A DNA stretch of 64,000 nucleotides, taken from assembly GCF_964340395.1 (NCBI RefSeq), contig NC_135560.1:23413175-23477174 (forward strand), given 5' to 3'. How positions within the stretch are numbered: position 1 is the first letter of the stretch; each line of letters opens with the position of its first letter. The notes under the pieces were generated by a model. That model had not been told where the DNA came from. It saw only the letters and a program-made list of their open reading frames with translations, and did not search any database. Made by a program: the position numbers and the translations under genes. This stretch comes from Glandiceps talaboti (Eukaryota; Hemichordata; Enteropneusta; Spengelidae). Of the stretch, positions 37,445-48,965 are shown piece by piece.

Positions 37445-40400
37445 GTGTACATGTATGTCCATTAAGACTAATCAGTCAGAAATATTTGTCATCATAGATG
37501 CACTTTTATTTAATCACTCCTTACAATGACCAGTCATTTAGTATATCCATTGACAAACAAAAGAACGCATTGAAAAACTGGTTTCAATTTGTCAGTATTC
37601 AGACTATTGTGGGAATATATTCACAGCTCATTAATAAAACAGTATGTTTGGGAAATTGCAATCAACAGATTTGTTACACAGATCCACCTTCAAAATAAAA
37701 GTCATTTAATTTCCATCAGTATGTTGCTTAAACCAAAGCAACAAAAAACATGTGAAATTATAGTCCAAAAAGTAAAGAGATAAAACTATGGATAAATACA
37801 CTGATCTCTGTCTGAATCAAACAATGAGAGCTGTGTGGCCAAGCTGTGTGAGTATATACTGTCAGTGTTGTTGTTGTATGCAAGGGTAAGGATGTAAGAC
37901 TCAAAGAGGAATCCATACAAGACTCACAGAGTTGGAACAAATATAGTCAGTTTAACTGATCTCTGCCTGAATCATGCAAACATTGATAGCTGTGTGAAAA
38001 TATATTGTCAGCTTTGTTGTATGCAAAGGTAAGGATGTAAGACTCAAAGACTTAGAACTTATCAGCTAGCCTGCACCTGCCAGAGCATTTGTATAGATTA
38101 TATACTGGCCATCATGTTGGCCCTGGAGGTGTTGTACAAATCCTTTATATTGCAAAGTCACTTTTCTTTTCACTCACATTCAATGCGGGTTGACAGTCAG
38201 TTTGCCTGATACATCACTTGCTGTGAACTAAATTAATGAACCAATATCATGTTTATCAGGGTAGAATTGCATTCAGAAGGAAATCAAAGCATAACCTTGA
38301 CTTCATTTAGTGGCCCACTGATGTGTGCTTACATTGGATTGTTTTGTTCTGTATTGTGCATGTTTGAGTAAACTGCCCTAGGATATGAAAAATGAATGTA
38401 AGAGAAAATGAAGCCATGTGTGAAATAGTGGGTATTGAGGAAATACAAGACAACTGTTCTTCTATGATGATATAGTGATAACATGTCCTCCATATGTGTA
38501 TTGTGATGGTCATCATCTTCATGGAATTGACTGCTAAGATTTACTCAGACAGGTTCTGAAAATATCTTACATGTAACAGACAAAACTATTACTCATTGAG
38601 TATACAAAAATAAGAATTTTATAGCTTTTGACAAAATTGAAGTAAGAGCTGACACCTAACAAATTCCAGTTTCTGTTTTTACCTCCTGCTTGGGTGGTGC
38701 CCGAAGGGGTTATTACAATGGGCTCTATCCATGCATCTGTCCATCCATCTGTCCATCCATATCTCTTACATGCAATGGCTAATTTCTTTCAAATCTCACA
38801 GCAAGAAGCCATATTATATGGGACATATGCACTTCCCTTTGTTTCATGACATATATGCAAATTTGTTTGAACTGCGGCCATATTTGTAGTTACAAATCAA
38901 TATTTACTGTGTAACGCAAAAACGGTAATACATACAGACTCCATTTAAGTCTATCCCATATTATCAGATGCAAGCTTTCTTTTAAGACCTTGATGTTTGA
39001 CTTTGACTTTGACTTTGACCTCTAGGATCTAATCATGAAAGTCAGGCCATTTCTTGCATATCACAAACTTTTTGTAATATTCATTTGTTGCCACCAATTT
39101 CTTTTAAATCATGCCACTATTGTCACTTAGAATTATAGTACTTGGGGATTCTGTGTCTTATATGAAGACTTTTATTCTAATTTTTCAGATGAAGATTTTG
39201 AATTTCCTGAACAGTATCCTATCAGTTGTCTGTTAGGTTGTGTTGATGTTGTGGATTGTATGTCACAGGAGCAATACAGAGAAAAGGTACAGTTCTATAC
39301 TGAGACTGAACAATTTGTTAATTTGTTTGCACTTCGGTAACACCACTCTCTTAGTGTTGTAGTGAATGGTTTATACAGGAGTGCTAACAATGATGAATTA
39401 TTCAGTGTCTACAGTTTAACATCAATCTAACAGCCTTGAGTCTTCATCCTTGTATTACAGTGTGTTATTGTCTCTGTACACACCCTTCCCAGTTCTTTCC
39501 AGTAAAAGAGGATGTCAGTGCAGGGAATAAGCCTTTTTGGCAATCAGTGTTAGAAAATGACTTCATCAGTTTACTTCAGTTTAAAATGTGACACAAGATT
39601 ACAGAAAAGTTTGTACTCAAAACTTTCTCTTAGAGTTACATTTATAGACAGTTTACTACAAGGATATATGTTGTCACCTAAGAGTCACCTTTTGTCCCCA
39701 TATTAGTTCTACTTGAGTATTCCCAGTGTCACGTTGCTAAGTGTACAGTGACTGTAATCATATCTCACCAGTTTGGTATACCTGAAGGACACTGAGTCCA
39801 TGCAACCTTCAATGTGATACCAATTTCACTCTGCTGAATGGTGAAAGCTTCTAACAACCGACCATTGTATCAACTTGATCCTCTACTCTTATATGCCTTA
39901 AACCTATAAATAGCACAGTTTCCTTTGTTTTATCAGAATTGCAAAATGAGTTGTATTCAACTCATACATTTGACACTGTATCTTTCAATACAATGTAATA
40001 TGATATATACAAAAGTAGAATCTTCAAACTATAGACAACAGAGAAGATTTTCTCTGATCAAACAATTATGTTGTGAATACCCAACTTGAACCAGTGTCTA
40101 GACAAACAAGTGAAGCAATGCCTGAGTAATGACCTGCATCTTTGAGACCATAGCCTTGTGATATAAATAGCCATAGCCTTGTATAGCAAGAACCATTCAA
40201 ACTATGTTTCTGTATCACAGTTTACAACATAAACGAAAGACAATCATAATATCACTCCATCAGACTCATAGCCTGGAATCCATGTGATGGGGGGTTTTGA
40301 ATTCGTCATTTCACCATCATGAGATGGGATAATCAAAATTCATGACTATCGTTAGAAAATGTGAAGACATTGTATGTCTGTTTAATTGGATTTCATTATG

Positions 40401-41339
40401 TCAGATCTCTGTGAAATCATATATCAAAACACTGATTATGTATTTGTCCATTTCTAATGTACATAGATCAAGCACTTCAAGTGGCAATATGGATGATGAA
40501 GATTGGGTATTTATTTTGGATTTTGGACTTATAAAACAATTTTATGATGGCTTCCGACTTGAAAAGTCAGTGTGAAACAACATTAAGAAAGTCTGTGCGT
40601 TTGTAACTCTATACATTGAAATATTAAAGCTGAAAGAATGTGTAAAAAGTTTGTTATTATACATACAATAACAAACATTTTACACATTTATTAATCTTTT
40701 GCTATTTATTGAGTTACAAACAAGGACTTGACATATGTTATTTCACATAGATTTTTCAAGTAGGAAGCCATCATAAAATTGTTTTATAAATTAAATCTAA
40801 AGTAAATACCCAATCTTAATCCATATGGCCACTCTGAATATATATATAAGTATTACCAATTTAGTAACTTGTTTCTTGTTTATGTGTGTTATTTCTCTAT
40901 TCATACAACAGTTTCCTAATGGTGAGTCTGCATCCCCATATGTGTTTATCTGTGAAAATCCTCAGGAATTAGTGGTGAAATTTCCAATTAAGGGCCAGCA
41001 TAAAATATGTAAGTATTTCATTCCATGAAAGTTTGAGATTTCATTGTTTGTGAAATCATAGTGTTTGAGATGGGAAGAGTAAATAGCGCCCCCATGTGAC
41101 CAGATATAGATATGTGGTGAAAGTTAGAGACAAAGGCAGGCCGAATGTGAGAGATTGTTTTGTGTGGTCTGTTCACTCATTTGTATCCATTTAGTTTCCA
41201 TGTAGTAGATGTCTCATTGTTAACAACAACAAAACACTCAGCAGTTAGGCCATCATTTCTCTTTGTTCTGCTTGTCTTTTTAGGGAAGCTTGAACCACAC
41301 ATACACCAAGCAGCAAAGAAAGGCCTGCGGAGAAAATAA
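28254..41339 (+). CDS. TRIP4: TRIP4 / activating signal cointegrator 1 (ASC-1), complete
   Basis: Eleven exons: 28254-28345, 29053-29356, 30125-30379, 31150-31346, 33365-33577, 34106-34223, 35734-35912, 36988-37109, 39189-39286, 40912-41008, 41284-41339 (TAA). All junctions are GT-AG and in phase; 576 aa against 581 in human. It is the zinc-finger subunit of the ASC-1 complex, which acts in transcription and in stalled-ribosome rescue. The N-terminal helical part (KYVLNIDITEELEEYMLELL) comes first. The C2HC5 zinc finger spans about 178-219 (HPCECQAQKH, NNCVKCGRVVCEQ, GPCFFCGALVC). VRRTQVIDDESDYFATD and KKVTLDFAGRQVL match vertebrates. The ASCH domain (about 435-558) has MHQPWASLL, the G-x-K-x-x-E-x-R motif as GIKIHEGR (450-457), PHRGRLWIAAAAKK and VVKFPIKG. 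Most of the conserved core is full length. An unusual array disturbs the exon 6 donor region. Confidence 0.95.
28346..29052. other. TRIP4 intron 1
   Basis: Non-coding. ACCCGGAAGT at 28453-28462 is a strong ETS/GABP-type motif about 110 bp into the intron and could belong to the promoter. Nothing else is seen. Confidence 0.55.
29631..29992. mobile_element. fold-back element of about 360 bp in TRIP4 intron 2
   Basis: A long imperfect inverted repeat with arms of about 170 bp. Left-arm blocks are AATAGCACTA, GAAATGTTTTG, CTAGGTAGGTC, GAAAGTACTTTCGCAAAACT and CGCAATATTG. The right arm carries their complements in reverse order (CAATATTGTGACAAC, AAAGTACTTTTGC, GACCTACCTA, CAAAACATTTTGAAATAG). It has almost no loop and no coding capacity, as in large MITEs or fold-back transposons. 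Confidence 0.65.
30480..30740. repeat. dispersed repeat unit in two diverged tandem halves
   Basis: ATTGCTTTGATATTTGGTGT occurs twice (about 30491 and 30655), each followed by a GGG-GT-AT-CAG-TTTGTT-ATGCC-AAGTT sequence. Similar wording (CCGATT..TTCAATATTTGGTG) recurs at 54065-54095, suggesting an interspersed family. It is in TRIP4 intron 3. Confidence 0.45.
31430..32545. repeat. 54/56/58-bp minisatellite, about 20 copies, in TRIP4 intron 4
   Basis: Units read AATGCTCCATCTTTGGTGTG, TAATTGGGGCCAATATTAGC, TGTTTGGTCCTCTG. Three length classes occur: the basic 54 bp, 56 bp with an extra GT, and 58 bp with an extra GCAT after CTTT. CCTCTG and CCTGTG variants mix. The array starts about 85 bp after the exon 4 donor. 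Open frames on the - strand are repeat artefacts. Confidence 0.95.
32546..33364. other. TRIP4 intron 4, 3' part
   Basis: Non-coding. A G run lies at 32863-32875. Otherwise nothing is seen up to the acceptor at 33364. Confidence 0.55.
33578..34105. other. TRIP4 intron 5
   Basis: Non-coding; no repeat or gene is recognised. Confidence 0.55.
34192..34706. repeat. 36-bp array that amplifies the TRIP4 exon 6 end and its splice donor
   Basis: The last coding bases of exon 6 (AATATCACACAGAAAGCACC, AAAG) and the donor GTAGGTTGAGAT form a unit that is repeated 13 more times downstream. Twelve of the 13 copies keep GT at the junction position; copy 4 has GC. Nine keep the full AAAGGTAGGT; the last ones have AAAGGTAGAT or AAAGGTCGGC. 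Reading on from exon 6 in frame gives GTA GGT TGA, a stop at the third codon. Confidence 0.95.
34707..35733. other. TRIP4 intron 6, 3' part
   Basis: Non-coding, with one small fold-back at 35172-35303. Nothing else is recognised before the acceptor at 35733. Confidence 0.5.
35172..35303. mobile_element. small fold-back element
   Basis: GGTACAAGCTGAGTCTATAC near 35173 faces its near-complement GTTTATAAACTCAGCTTGCA at 35281-35300, separated by about 90 bp. It is possibly a short MITE. The arms are short, so chance is not excluded. Confidence 0.35.
36018..36170. mobile_element. short palindromic element, family A copy 2
   Basis: Carries AACCTAAAGGGCTTTGTCAC and its inverted partner AACAAGGCCCCTTAGGTCAC, flanked by TTTTCTTTTTCATT and TTCCTTGTCTGAATAAAC. 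It matches 12838-12982. A 30-bp segment starting AGCAACAAGG is duplicated in tandem (36091 and 36121). It lies in TRIP4 intron 7. Confidence 0.65.
36171..36987. other. TRIP4 intron 7, 3' part
   Basis: Non-coding; nothing is recognised. Confidence 0.5.
37110..39188. other. TRIP4 intron 8
   Basis: Non-coding. It holds the microsatellite at 37277-37446, a loose duplication around 37799-38047 (CTGATCTCTG, GTAAGGATGTAAGACTCAAA twice), a CATC-rich patch at 38730-38762 and TTTGACTTTGACTTTGACTT near 38995. The last two resemble a widespread invertebrate interspersed repeat. Confidence 0.55.
37277..37446. repeat. (CATA)n and (AC)n/(CACATA)n microsatellite
   Basis: About 110 bp of ACAT tetranucleotide, then (CA)n and ACACAT hexamers. 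Frames through it are artefacts. Confidence 0.95.
39287..40482. other. TRIP4 intron 9, 5' part
   Basis: Non-coding; no gene or array is seen. Confidence 0.5.
40483..40830. mobile_element. fold-back element of about 348 bp, family B full copy
   Basis: A nearly loop-less palindrome: the left arm (40483-40661) and right arm (40664-40830) are reverse complements with moderate divergence. Shared blocks include GATTGGGTATTTA, AACAATTTTATGATGGCTTC, ACTTGAAAA, GTGTAAAA and TTTGTTATT. It is in TRIP4 intron 9, about 80 bp before exon 10. A single-arm relative lies at 63659-63828. Confidence 0.75.
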
Positions 41340-42140
41340 GGGAAAAAAGCCATCAATGAAAAGTAATGCAAATGTGATCACAGCTCTGTAAATGCTCTCT
41401 CTGTGCCCTAGGGGCAGGTAGGAACAACTCTCTTATGAGAATGAAGTCTAAGACCAGCATGAGAAGTCTGTTTGCTCCAGGGGGGCTGCTATTCACTTGT
41501 CTTTCAGATTAAGCCTTCATTGGCAGGGCACTTGCAATCAAGATGAATTTTTACTCGGAGTAATAACTATTGATTGGAGATATTCATATGGTGAGACCAG
41601 TAACTGAAGATAGTAGTAAATTTTGCAACAGTGACATTTTGACATCCATAATGGGGTCCGATTATAAAAACAATAGATTAAGCATATCCTTCATTTACAG
41701 ACTGTGAGTATATTGACATAAATGGAGAACAAAAAGAAAATTGCAGCGATGACTCAGTCAGTCACCGTGGAAGATACATTACCACAAAGTAAATTATCTA
41801 GGCATAAGTATGCTGATTATCCATGCAGGTCGGGTTTTGACGCAGTGTAACAAAGACCACTCTGCTGTACCAGCATACAGGCCAACAATAATTACAACTG
41901 TTCTTATTTAAATGCATATTGTGTGGGCTAGTTCACTTGGAGACCAAACAGGCTGGCAAAGAACCCATGCCATACTGGCAGATGTTTCTGTCTAATGATC
42001 AAAACGTAGAAGCTAATAATAATATTGTTGGAACGAAAACAATACACAAATCATTTCATGTATGAATGTGACTGGTTGTGTACATCAACCAAACTGTAAA
42101 TCGTGACCATTTCTCAAATACAATAAAAAAAAAAGAACCC
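41340..42140 (+). other. TRIP4: TRIP4 3' UTR (probable extent)
   Basis: Follows the TAA at 41337-41339. The first convincing AATAAA downstream is at 42122-42127, next to an A-rich run. UTR extent is inferred. Confidence 0.45.
42122..42127 (+). terminator. candidate TRIP4 polyadenylation signal
   Basis: AATAAA about 785 bases after the stop codon; the following A run could also be genomic. Confidence 0.4.
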
Positions 42141-42721
42141 TACAGACTATCAGCATGTGTACGAAACAATTGTCTTTATTGAGTCAATTTGAGGGATTTT
42201 TTTAACCAACTGTTCATGCTGAGTTGTGTGTGTGTGTCTTATATTATTAACACTACAGGGATGCAATCAGTCTGGGTAAAGACAAGCCAATATGGCAGCA
42301 CAATGAACCATGACTGGTAATCATACATATTAAATGTTAATGGAAGTTGATTGCTTTACTGTTATCCACCTCATGGTCAGGTGCACTGTGACTGCCATAA
42401 TGCTTTTCCTGAGGCTTGTTTTTTAAGCTTTCAGTGTGGCAAGATAGTCATTTTAACTAGCTGCTGAAACAGCCATTTTATATTCAGTTGATGTTTTCTT
42501 TCCTGAAGTGTTTTGTCATATGACCCTGAGTTTGGCAGAAAAAAAGAAATATATCTGAGATGTGCTAATCTAACAGTCTAGCCAATACTAGAAGTCACTA
42601 AAAGTCTGATGTTGGAATAAGATTTCATGCAAAGAATTTAGAAATTGAAAGATAAATCACATTTTTAAACCAAAATAGAGCTTGTACATTTGTACATGAT
42701 GTGTAAGTGAGCGAGGGAGTA

Positions 42722-42802
<81 letters not shown>

Positions 42803-43259
42803 AAGACATGATTGCCTAACAAATCACAGAGTTGGAAAAGGGTAAAGGTAGAATTTGTAAATATTTTTGAGTCATTTTGATCTCCAATTGTCTTTATTGA
42901 GATTTGAGCAGCTGTTAATCCTATGTTTTTTACAACAGACAAAAGACCAGTATCAACAGTCATGGTATCTCTAGTGATCTTTTCAAGTGTGAAACTCAGT
43001 GCAATAATCCCCCTGTAATTGTTCTCAACTTTCACTTGTTGTTTTAGCACCACAACTTTACACAATAACAACGTTGATGACTAAGTTAATGAACTCATTC
43101 TTAGCTTTTGTAACAACTGTCAGTGTGTACGCTTACAGTGTAATGCAAAAACTGTCTATTTTTAGGTCAAATGAAATAGTGACGTAATACAAAACGTACA
43201 GGAAAAAGGAATGTTATTCTTTTAATATCCCGTCACTGAAAGCAAACTCTAATTTAGCG
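42141..43259. other. intergenic, with a (GT)n run
   Basis: A pure (GT)n microsatellite at 42725-42797. No gene is recognised. Confidence 0.6.
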
Positions 43260-43860
43260 AAAGTAGCTATGTTGAAGGGTGTGAGCTGAAACTATTTCTG
43301 AGAAAATTTTATTCCCGTGAGGAAATGGAGTGAACTGAAACTTTGCTGAAATGAAAAATTGATACTTGTGAAAAGGGTGTAAATTGTAACTGAATGATTG
43401 ATTCTTATAGAGTCAAGTAGAAAGGCAGTGTTTACGACCTATTTCTGAGAAGAACCTAATTTTTTAGAGCATTTAGAAAGAGCATTCAGAAACTGTTGCT
43501 GAGGAAAAAAATATCTTGTTTAGAGTTGTGTTGAACTGAATCAAGTATTATGTATTTTTGAGAAAATTGGGTTCTTTTAATTAGAATTACATGCAAAGGG
43601 AGTGAGTACAATCAACTTCTCAGAAAATTTGAATTTTTTGAAGCTGTTTAGAAAGAAAGTAAGTACAATGTTTTTCTGAGAAAAAGTTAATTCATTTAGA
43701 GCTGTTTAGAAAGAGAGGATGGGCGTGATGTGTTTTTGAGGAAATTGGATTCTTTTTAGAGATATATGGAAATAGGGTTGGTGTTTCAGATTCTGAGAAA
43801 AATTTATTTGTTTAGAGCTGTTTGGAAAGGGATTGAATTGAAACCATGTATTGGTGAGAA
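43260..43860. repeat. strongly decayed tandem array, unit about 60-65 bp
   Basis: A loose consensus recurs: TTTCTGAGAAAA, then TT-rich sequence, then TTTAGAGCTGTTTAGAAAGA and a G/A-rich part. It is visible at about 43290, 43440, 43520, 43600, 43670, 43730 and 43790. Divergence is far higher than in the other arrays. Confidence 0.5.
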
Positions 43861-44277
43861 AAGCAGGTCTGGTAGAAACCAATTACCACCACAAATCAAT
43901 TTGTCTACATTCAACAGAGTACTTGGCCAGTTTACAAGTAGCCTGGGTAAAGCCACCATCTGTGGGCCAGTTAACATATGCTAAGTAGCAATTGAGTTCT
44001 AAGCCAACATTATCTGAGTACCAATTTAAACAATATATAGAGGCTCTCTCACTCTGGTAATGACGTCATGTATTTATCAAACAGTCATTTTATCAGTGCA
44101 CCAATCTCTACAAACAAAGGTAGAAATTTTGAAGAAAAAAAAAAAACTTTATAAAAAGGTCAGTCTGGATTGAAATTTAAAGAGTCATGTCTCTGATCTG
44201 AATATTTGTGTTATTTCAGTTTCATACAAAGAACTACATATGATATTGAATCTTTGCAATCGAATCCTCATGAGTAA

Positions 44278-44690
44278 CTAGAAGATCTGTAGCATAGCAA
44301 CTAGTTACTGGGAGATCTGTAGCATAGCAACTATAGCAACCATGAGAGCTGTAGTGTTGCAACTAGTAAACATGAGATCTGCAGCATAGCAACTAGTAAC
44401 CATGAGATCTGTATCGTTGCAACTAGTAATCATGAGATCTGTATCGTTGTGACTAGTAACCGGGAGATCTGTATTGTTGCAACTAGTAACCATGAGATCT
44501 GTATCGTTGCAACTAGTAATCATGAGGTCTGTATCATTGGAACTAGTAATCATGAGATCTGTATCGTTGCAACTAGTAACCGGGAGATCTGTAGCATAGC
44601 AACTAGTAACCATGAGGTCTGTATCGTTGCAACTAGTAATCATGAGATCTGTAGCATAGCAACTAGTAACCAGGAGATCTGTAGCATTGC
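44278..44690. repeat. 30-bp minisatellite, about 14 copies
   Basis: The unit is GAGATCTGTAGCATAGCAAC then TAGTAACCAT; the middle alternates between AGCATAGC and ATCGTTGC. A 30-bp length keeps frames open on both strands; none is a gene. Confidence 0.9.
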
Positions 44691-47600
44691 AATTCTCAAT
44701 CAGATTATTTTGAAAGTTTTTGAGATAAAAAATATTGGACTATGTAATACAATCATATTGTGCATAACAGACATAATAGTAGTATAATTTGTATTCATTA
44801 TTTGTTTGAAATGATGTATCATACACATAGTAAGGTATAACGTTCATTAAAAGTTCAAAGAGGCATTTAGAATTCTGAACTCTAGCACACAAAGAGCTGA
44901 CCTACCAAATGTTCCCATTTTTTTTTCACAACTCTTCTCCACCAACAAATTGTAGTTTTCCATACGTGTATTATTGTTACTTTTTAATTCAATCTGTGTA
45001 AAAAATTTCCTCAAAATCTCTAAATCCATCTGGAATAATTTTCATATTGAATTTCCTAACAATGGATTGTCACCAATGTACACTGTCAGACTCATCATTT
45101 TGACCACCCATGCACCCCTATTAATTTCAAACTGGATCAACCCCCCTTCGAAAAGTATGTGGGATGTACCAAATGACATGAAAAATGAGGGATAAAAAGG
45201 TGAACACCAGCAAGTATTAATGATCTGACTGTGATGTAAGTTGTTCATGTGGTGTCTATTATGCAAATGTAAATGACTACATTGACAATTTGAATACATT
45301 TTTTATTGAGTGAACAACTCCCAGTGTACCACCTCTAATGTATATTGATAACTTCAACATTGTATCATCTGTGTAACTACCAAATTGTTCTTGTAGGATT
45401 GTAGTTATGGATAATTACAATGAAAGTGTCACTTTTCATCTTTAATAGCAAAATTAAGTTAGCAATGATCTTTAATAGTATTGACTGAGTACAATACCAA
45501 ACAAAGACATTTTGTGTCAAGCATACAACTACATGATTGAGACTTCTTTCTCTGATATGTACAGCACCCCAGTGTTGAGGATTTTATTATATACATTTAT
45601 AATGGTGAAATTATAATAAAATATGGTATAATTATCCAAGTTTCATGTCAAACATACAAAAAATGGGCAAAGTTAATTCTCAAATTCCCAGTACTAAGAC
45701 TAAAGATTTCATTTATATACACTATTAATATTTTGTAAGGACATAATCTGTGATAATTATCCAATTCTTGATATGATCAACCATTGTTTTCAAGTATATC
45801 TGGTATTGTGTGTTGAGATGTCAGATCTCGTGTACAGATGATTAGAACATTGTAAAGAAAATGACAAAACAGTTGATTGATGGAATTAATATTTACCATT
45901 AAACATTTAATCAATCTGTAGTTTGGAAGGTAACGTACCATCAACAGTTCTAAAATCAGTACCAGTCAATAATATTATTTGGGAATTAAAGTGACAGCAT
46001 TGAGCATTAAGTGGAAGCAAAGATTTATTAGCTTGCACATTTAATTTGATATCAGCTGCAACAAAATGAAATCCTATCGATGATGAAGGCCACCAATTAG
46101 AAGAACAAAATGAAATCCTACCGATGATGGCCACCCCGATGACGGCCACCAATTATTAAAATTGTAATGAAATCAAGATAAGTCTGTGCAAGTGGACTGT
46201 AAAAGAAGTATTACTAGCCAAATCCACATTGGTGAAATCAGTACATAGATTAACAAACTGAAATCCATGACAAATTGTAGATTTCAATGTCTAATGTGAT
46301 TACTAACCCAAACCTTTTATATTACACATACCATTGTACTGAGTCATCCAATACTTAGACTCGTATATTTCACCCATAAAATGTAGCATTATCGGATGAA
46401 AGTTGTATAATTCAGATTTTAGTCATGAGGGTTAGTATTAAATCCATCAAAATGTTTTCACTAAGATGAAGTATTCAAAAGAGCTCTTGGTTAGAAATTA
46501 ATTATTTCAGGATAACTAACTATGATGTCCATAGTGTCAGTAGGGATGATATGTCATCTAGAAGGTTACGTGACCTTAAGTCAAATTTCATCTCTCGTGG
46601 CGCTCATGTGAGAATTTCATTCGTGTAGATGTTACTCATGGGTATAACTGTAAGATTATTTCTTTTCATCAGGAGACTGCTTTGACAGTTGAAAATACAA
46701 GTTAAGACCCATCTATAACCAGGAAACGAAGACATACAAAAAAGACTTTGTGTGACTTTATTTTATGGTGTGATGTTCAAACATGACAGGGATTGGTATT
46801 ATAGAAAGTAATCAGCGCCTACGATAAGTTAGAAATAGTAAATTTAATGACCCCGAATGGAGCACTTTGTAGTGTCTTTGTTATGCCTGGACACTGCTTT
46901 ACAAACACAATTTATTAGATGGCTGAGACTGGGAGATGTTACAGAAACACTACAGCTGCAAGGTGCTTGAAAGCTATTACAGCTTGTGGAACTTTATCTC
47001 CAATTACACACTGCCTCAGTCTGCTTGCTCTTCACCGATTTCATTTCCATATTCAGCTAAGTGATCCAGAGGAGATCATGGGAATGAAACGATGTGAGTG
47101 CAACACAACACCAGATTGTCAATGTACACAAAACTAAATCATTCGCAGCGTTGCACCCAGAAATCAATATCCGTGATGAAAGCGCTACTTTCAGAAACAC
47201 TGTTTGGAAAAAATTAATGTTGGCAGTATATTAGACATCATTGGCAGCGTTGAACCCAGAAATCAATAGCTATGCTGAAAGCACTAGGTTTTATAGAATT
47301 TGCATTACGAGGATAGACATGAACGTAGGCAATGTACTCTAGCTAGTGATGTATAGCTAGGGAAATATGTAGATTAATACAGAATGATGTAGGTTTCTAA
47401 ACTAAATCATGATAAACGAGAATAAGGTTCTGTGATTGCAGTTTGCTAGAAATGCAAATGCCCCATAGCTAGGAACAATCTAATCAAAATGGAGAAAACT
47501 GAGCATGGTGGGTTGACAGTTTCTAGGTTCAAAGCTTGTATTAATGCCAGTATCTCTTATACCTGGAAAAGTAATTGCATTTGAGACTAGAGCAATCAGT

Positions 47601-48509
47601 AGCAGTGAAATAGGGTTTTGGGGGGAAATGCAGGCAAAATAGGAATGGATGATCCACGATGCATGAGAGCTTTAAGTGCAGATTGGAGAACCTTGCAATA
47701 TGATCAAATCAAATTCACCGAGCGTTACTAATGCTGTTGTGCTTCCCGAAACAAATTACATAGCATGAATAATAACCTCTCTGGTTTGAGTTTCTCTAGG
47801 TGTTTTTTTTTACCCGATTACACCTCCTGTCTGTCAGTACAGGTTATATAGAGTCATAGATATTTCAGAAAATTATAAAACTATCTCTCATTATGATATT
47901 TAGACATTCTTTTACGCAAATATGTATGTTTCTCAATAAACAGTATGAGAGTCATCAACATCTCCATGCTCCTAGTAAATTTGATGTGTTAATTGTACAA
48001 CTTGGCACGGAATGATTTTAAATTTGAGACACATTTTATTCTCGTAAAGTGTCTTTGATGAACATATCAGTGGTTGAATTATAAAGCAGATTTTAAGTGT
48101 TCTAAAATGAATTAGCAAACACATGTTTTCCAGTTCTGCATGTAGCCGTGATGTGTCTCATGTCTTGTAAATATACTGCTAAGTCCATGATTTATTGTGA
48201 ACTTTCCTATTATAAGTCTAACTTCATTTCGTGGACTAAAAGCTTACTTTAGTGTAAGCCTTGTTGACTTAATATATGTTTCATCTTGCAATTCCTGATA
48301 AAGCTTTAACAATATATGATGTATATAACATTGGTTTGTGTCGTCAGTAGTTTAATTTCTTCAGTAGGAGTGAAAAATGTGTTGCAATGTGCCAGCTATT
48401 TATCCTTCACTTTGAACCCAGATAATAGCTTCTTTTTTTAAAATTTAATAGCGTTGTAAAGTAGTCGTTGAAAGAAGTGTGTTTTATGTGTTGTTAAAAA
48501 GCAGTAGCA
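44691..48509. other. intergenic, no gene recognised
   Basis: Includes small direct repeats at 46067-46155 (GATGATGGCCACC) and a two-copy repeat with CAGCGTTG and ACCCAGAAATCAATA at about 47147 and 47248. Short open frames (for example 46919-47137) lack splice sites and known motifs. Confidence 0.5.
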
Positions 48510-48965
48510 CTACAGACTGCTTGCAAAGCACGGATAGACATTGGTGTGTCACTAGTACTGTCCATGATCAATTGTATATAGCAGATTGGATGCATCGCAT
48601 GGATAGTGTCCCTGTCAGTAACCATGGTCAATTGCATATAGCAGACTGGATACATAACATGGCTAGACATTGGTGTGTCACTAGTACTGTCCGTGGTCAA
48701 TTGTATATAGCAGATTGGATGCATCGCATGGATAGTGTCCCTGTCAGTAGCCATGGTCAATTGCATATAGCAGACTGGATACATAACATGGCTAGACATT
48801 GGTGTGTCACTAGTACTGTCCGTGGTCAATTGTATATAGCAGATTGGATGCATGGCATGGATAGTGTCCCTGTCAGTAGCCATGGTCAATTGCATACAGC
48901 AGACTGGATACATAACATGGCTAGACATTGGTGTGTCACTAGTACTGTCCATGGTCAATTACAAT
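48510..48965. repeat. 129-bp higher-order tandem repeat, about 3.5 copies
   Basis: The period is 129 bp (GGATAGTGTCCCTGTCAGTA at 48601, 48730 and 48859). Each unit is itself two related halves of about 69 and 60 bp, which share TGGTCAATTG, TATAGCAGA and TGGATGCAT/TGGATACAT. 129 is divisible by three, so a 162-codon frame runs along the + strand and one along the - strand. Neither has non-repeat coding support. Confidence 0.9.

Noticed and set aside
46919-47137. 72-codon open frame
   Set aside because: No homology, splice sites or codon pattern beyond chance.
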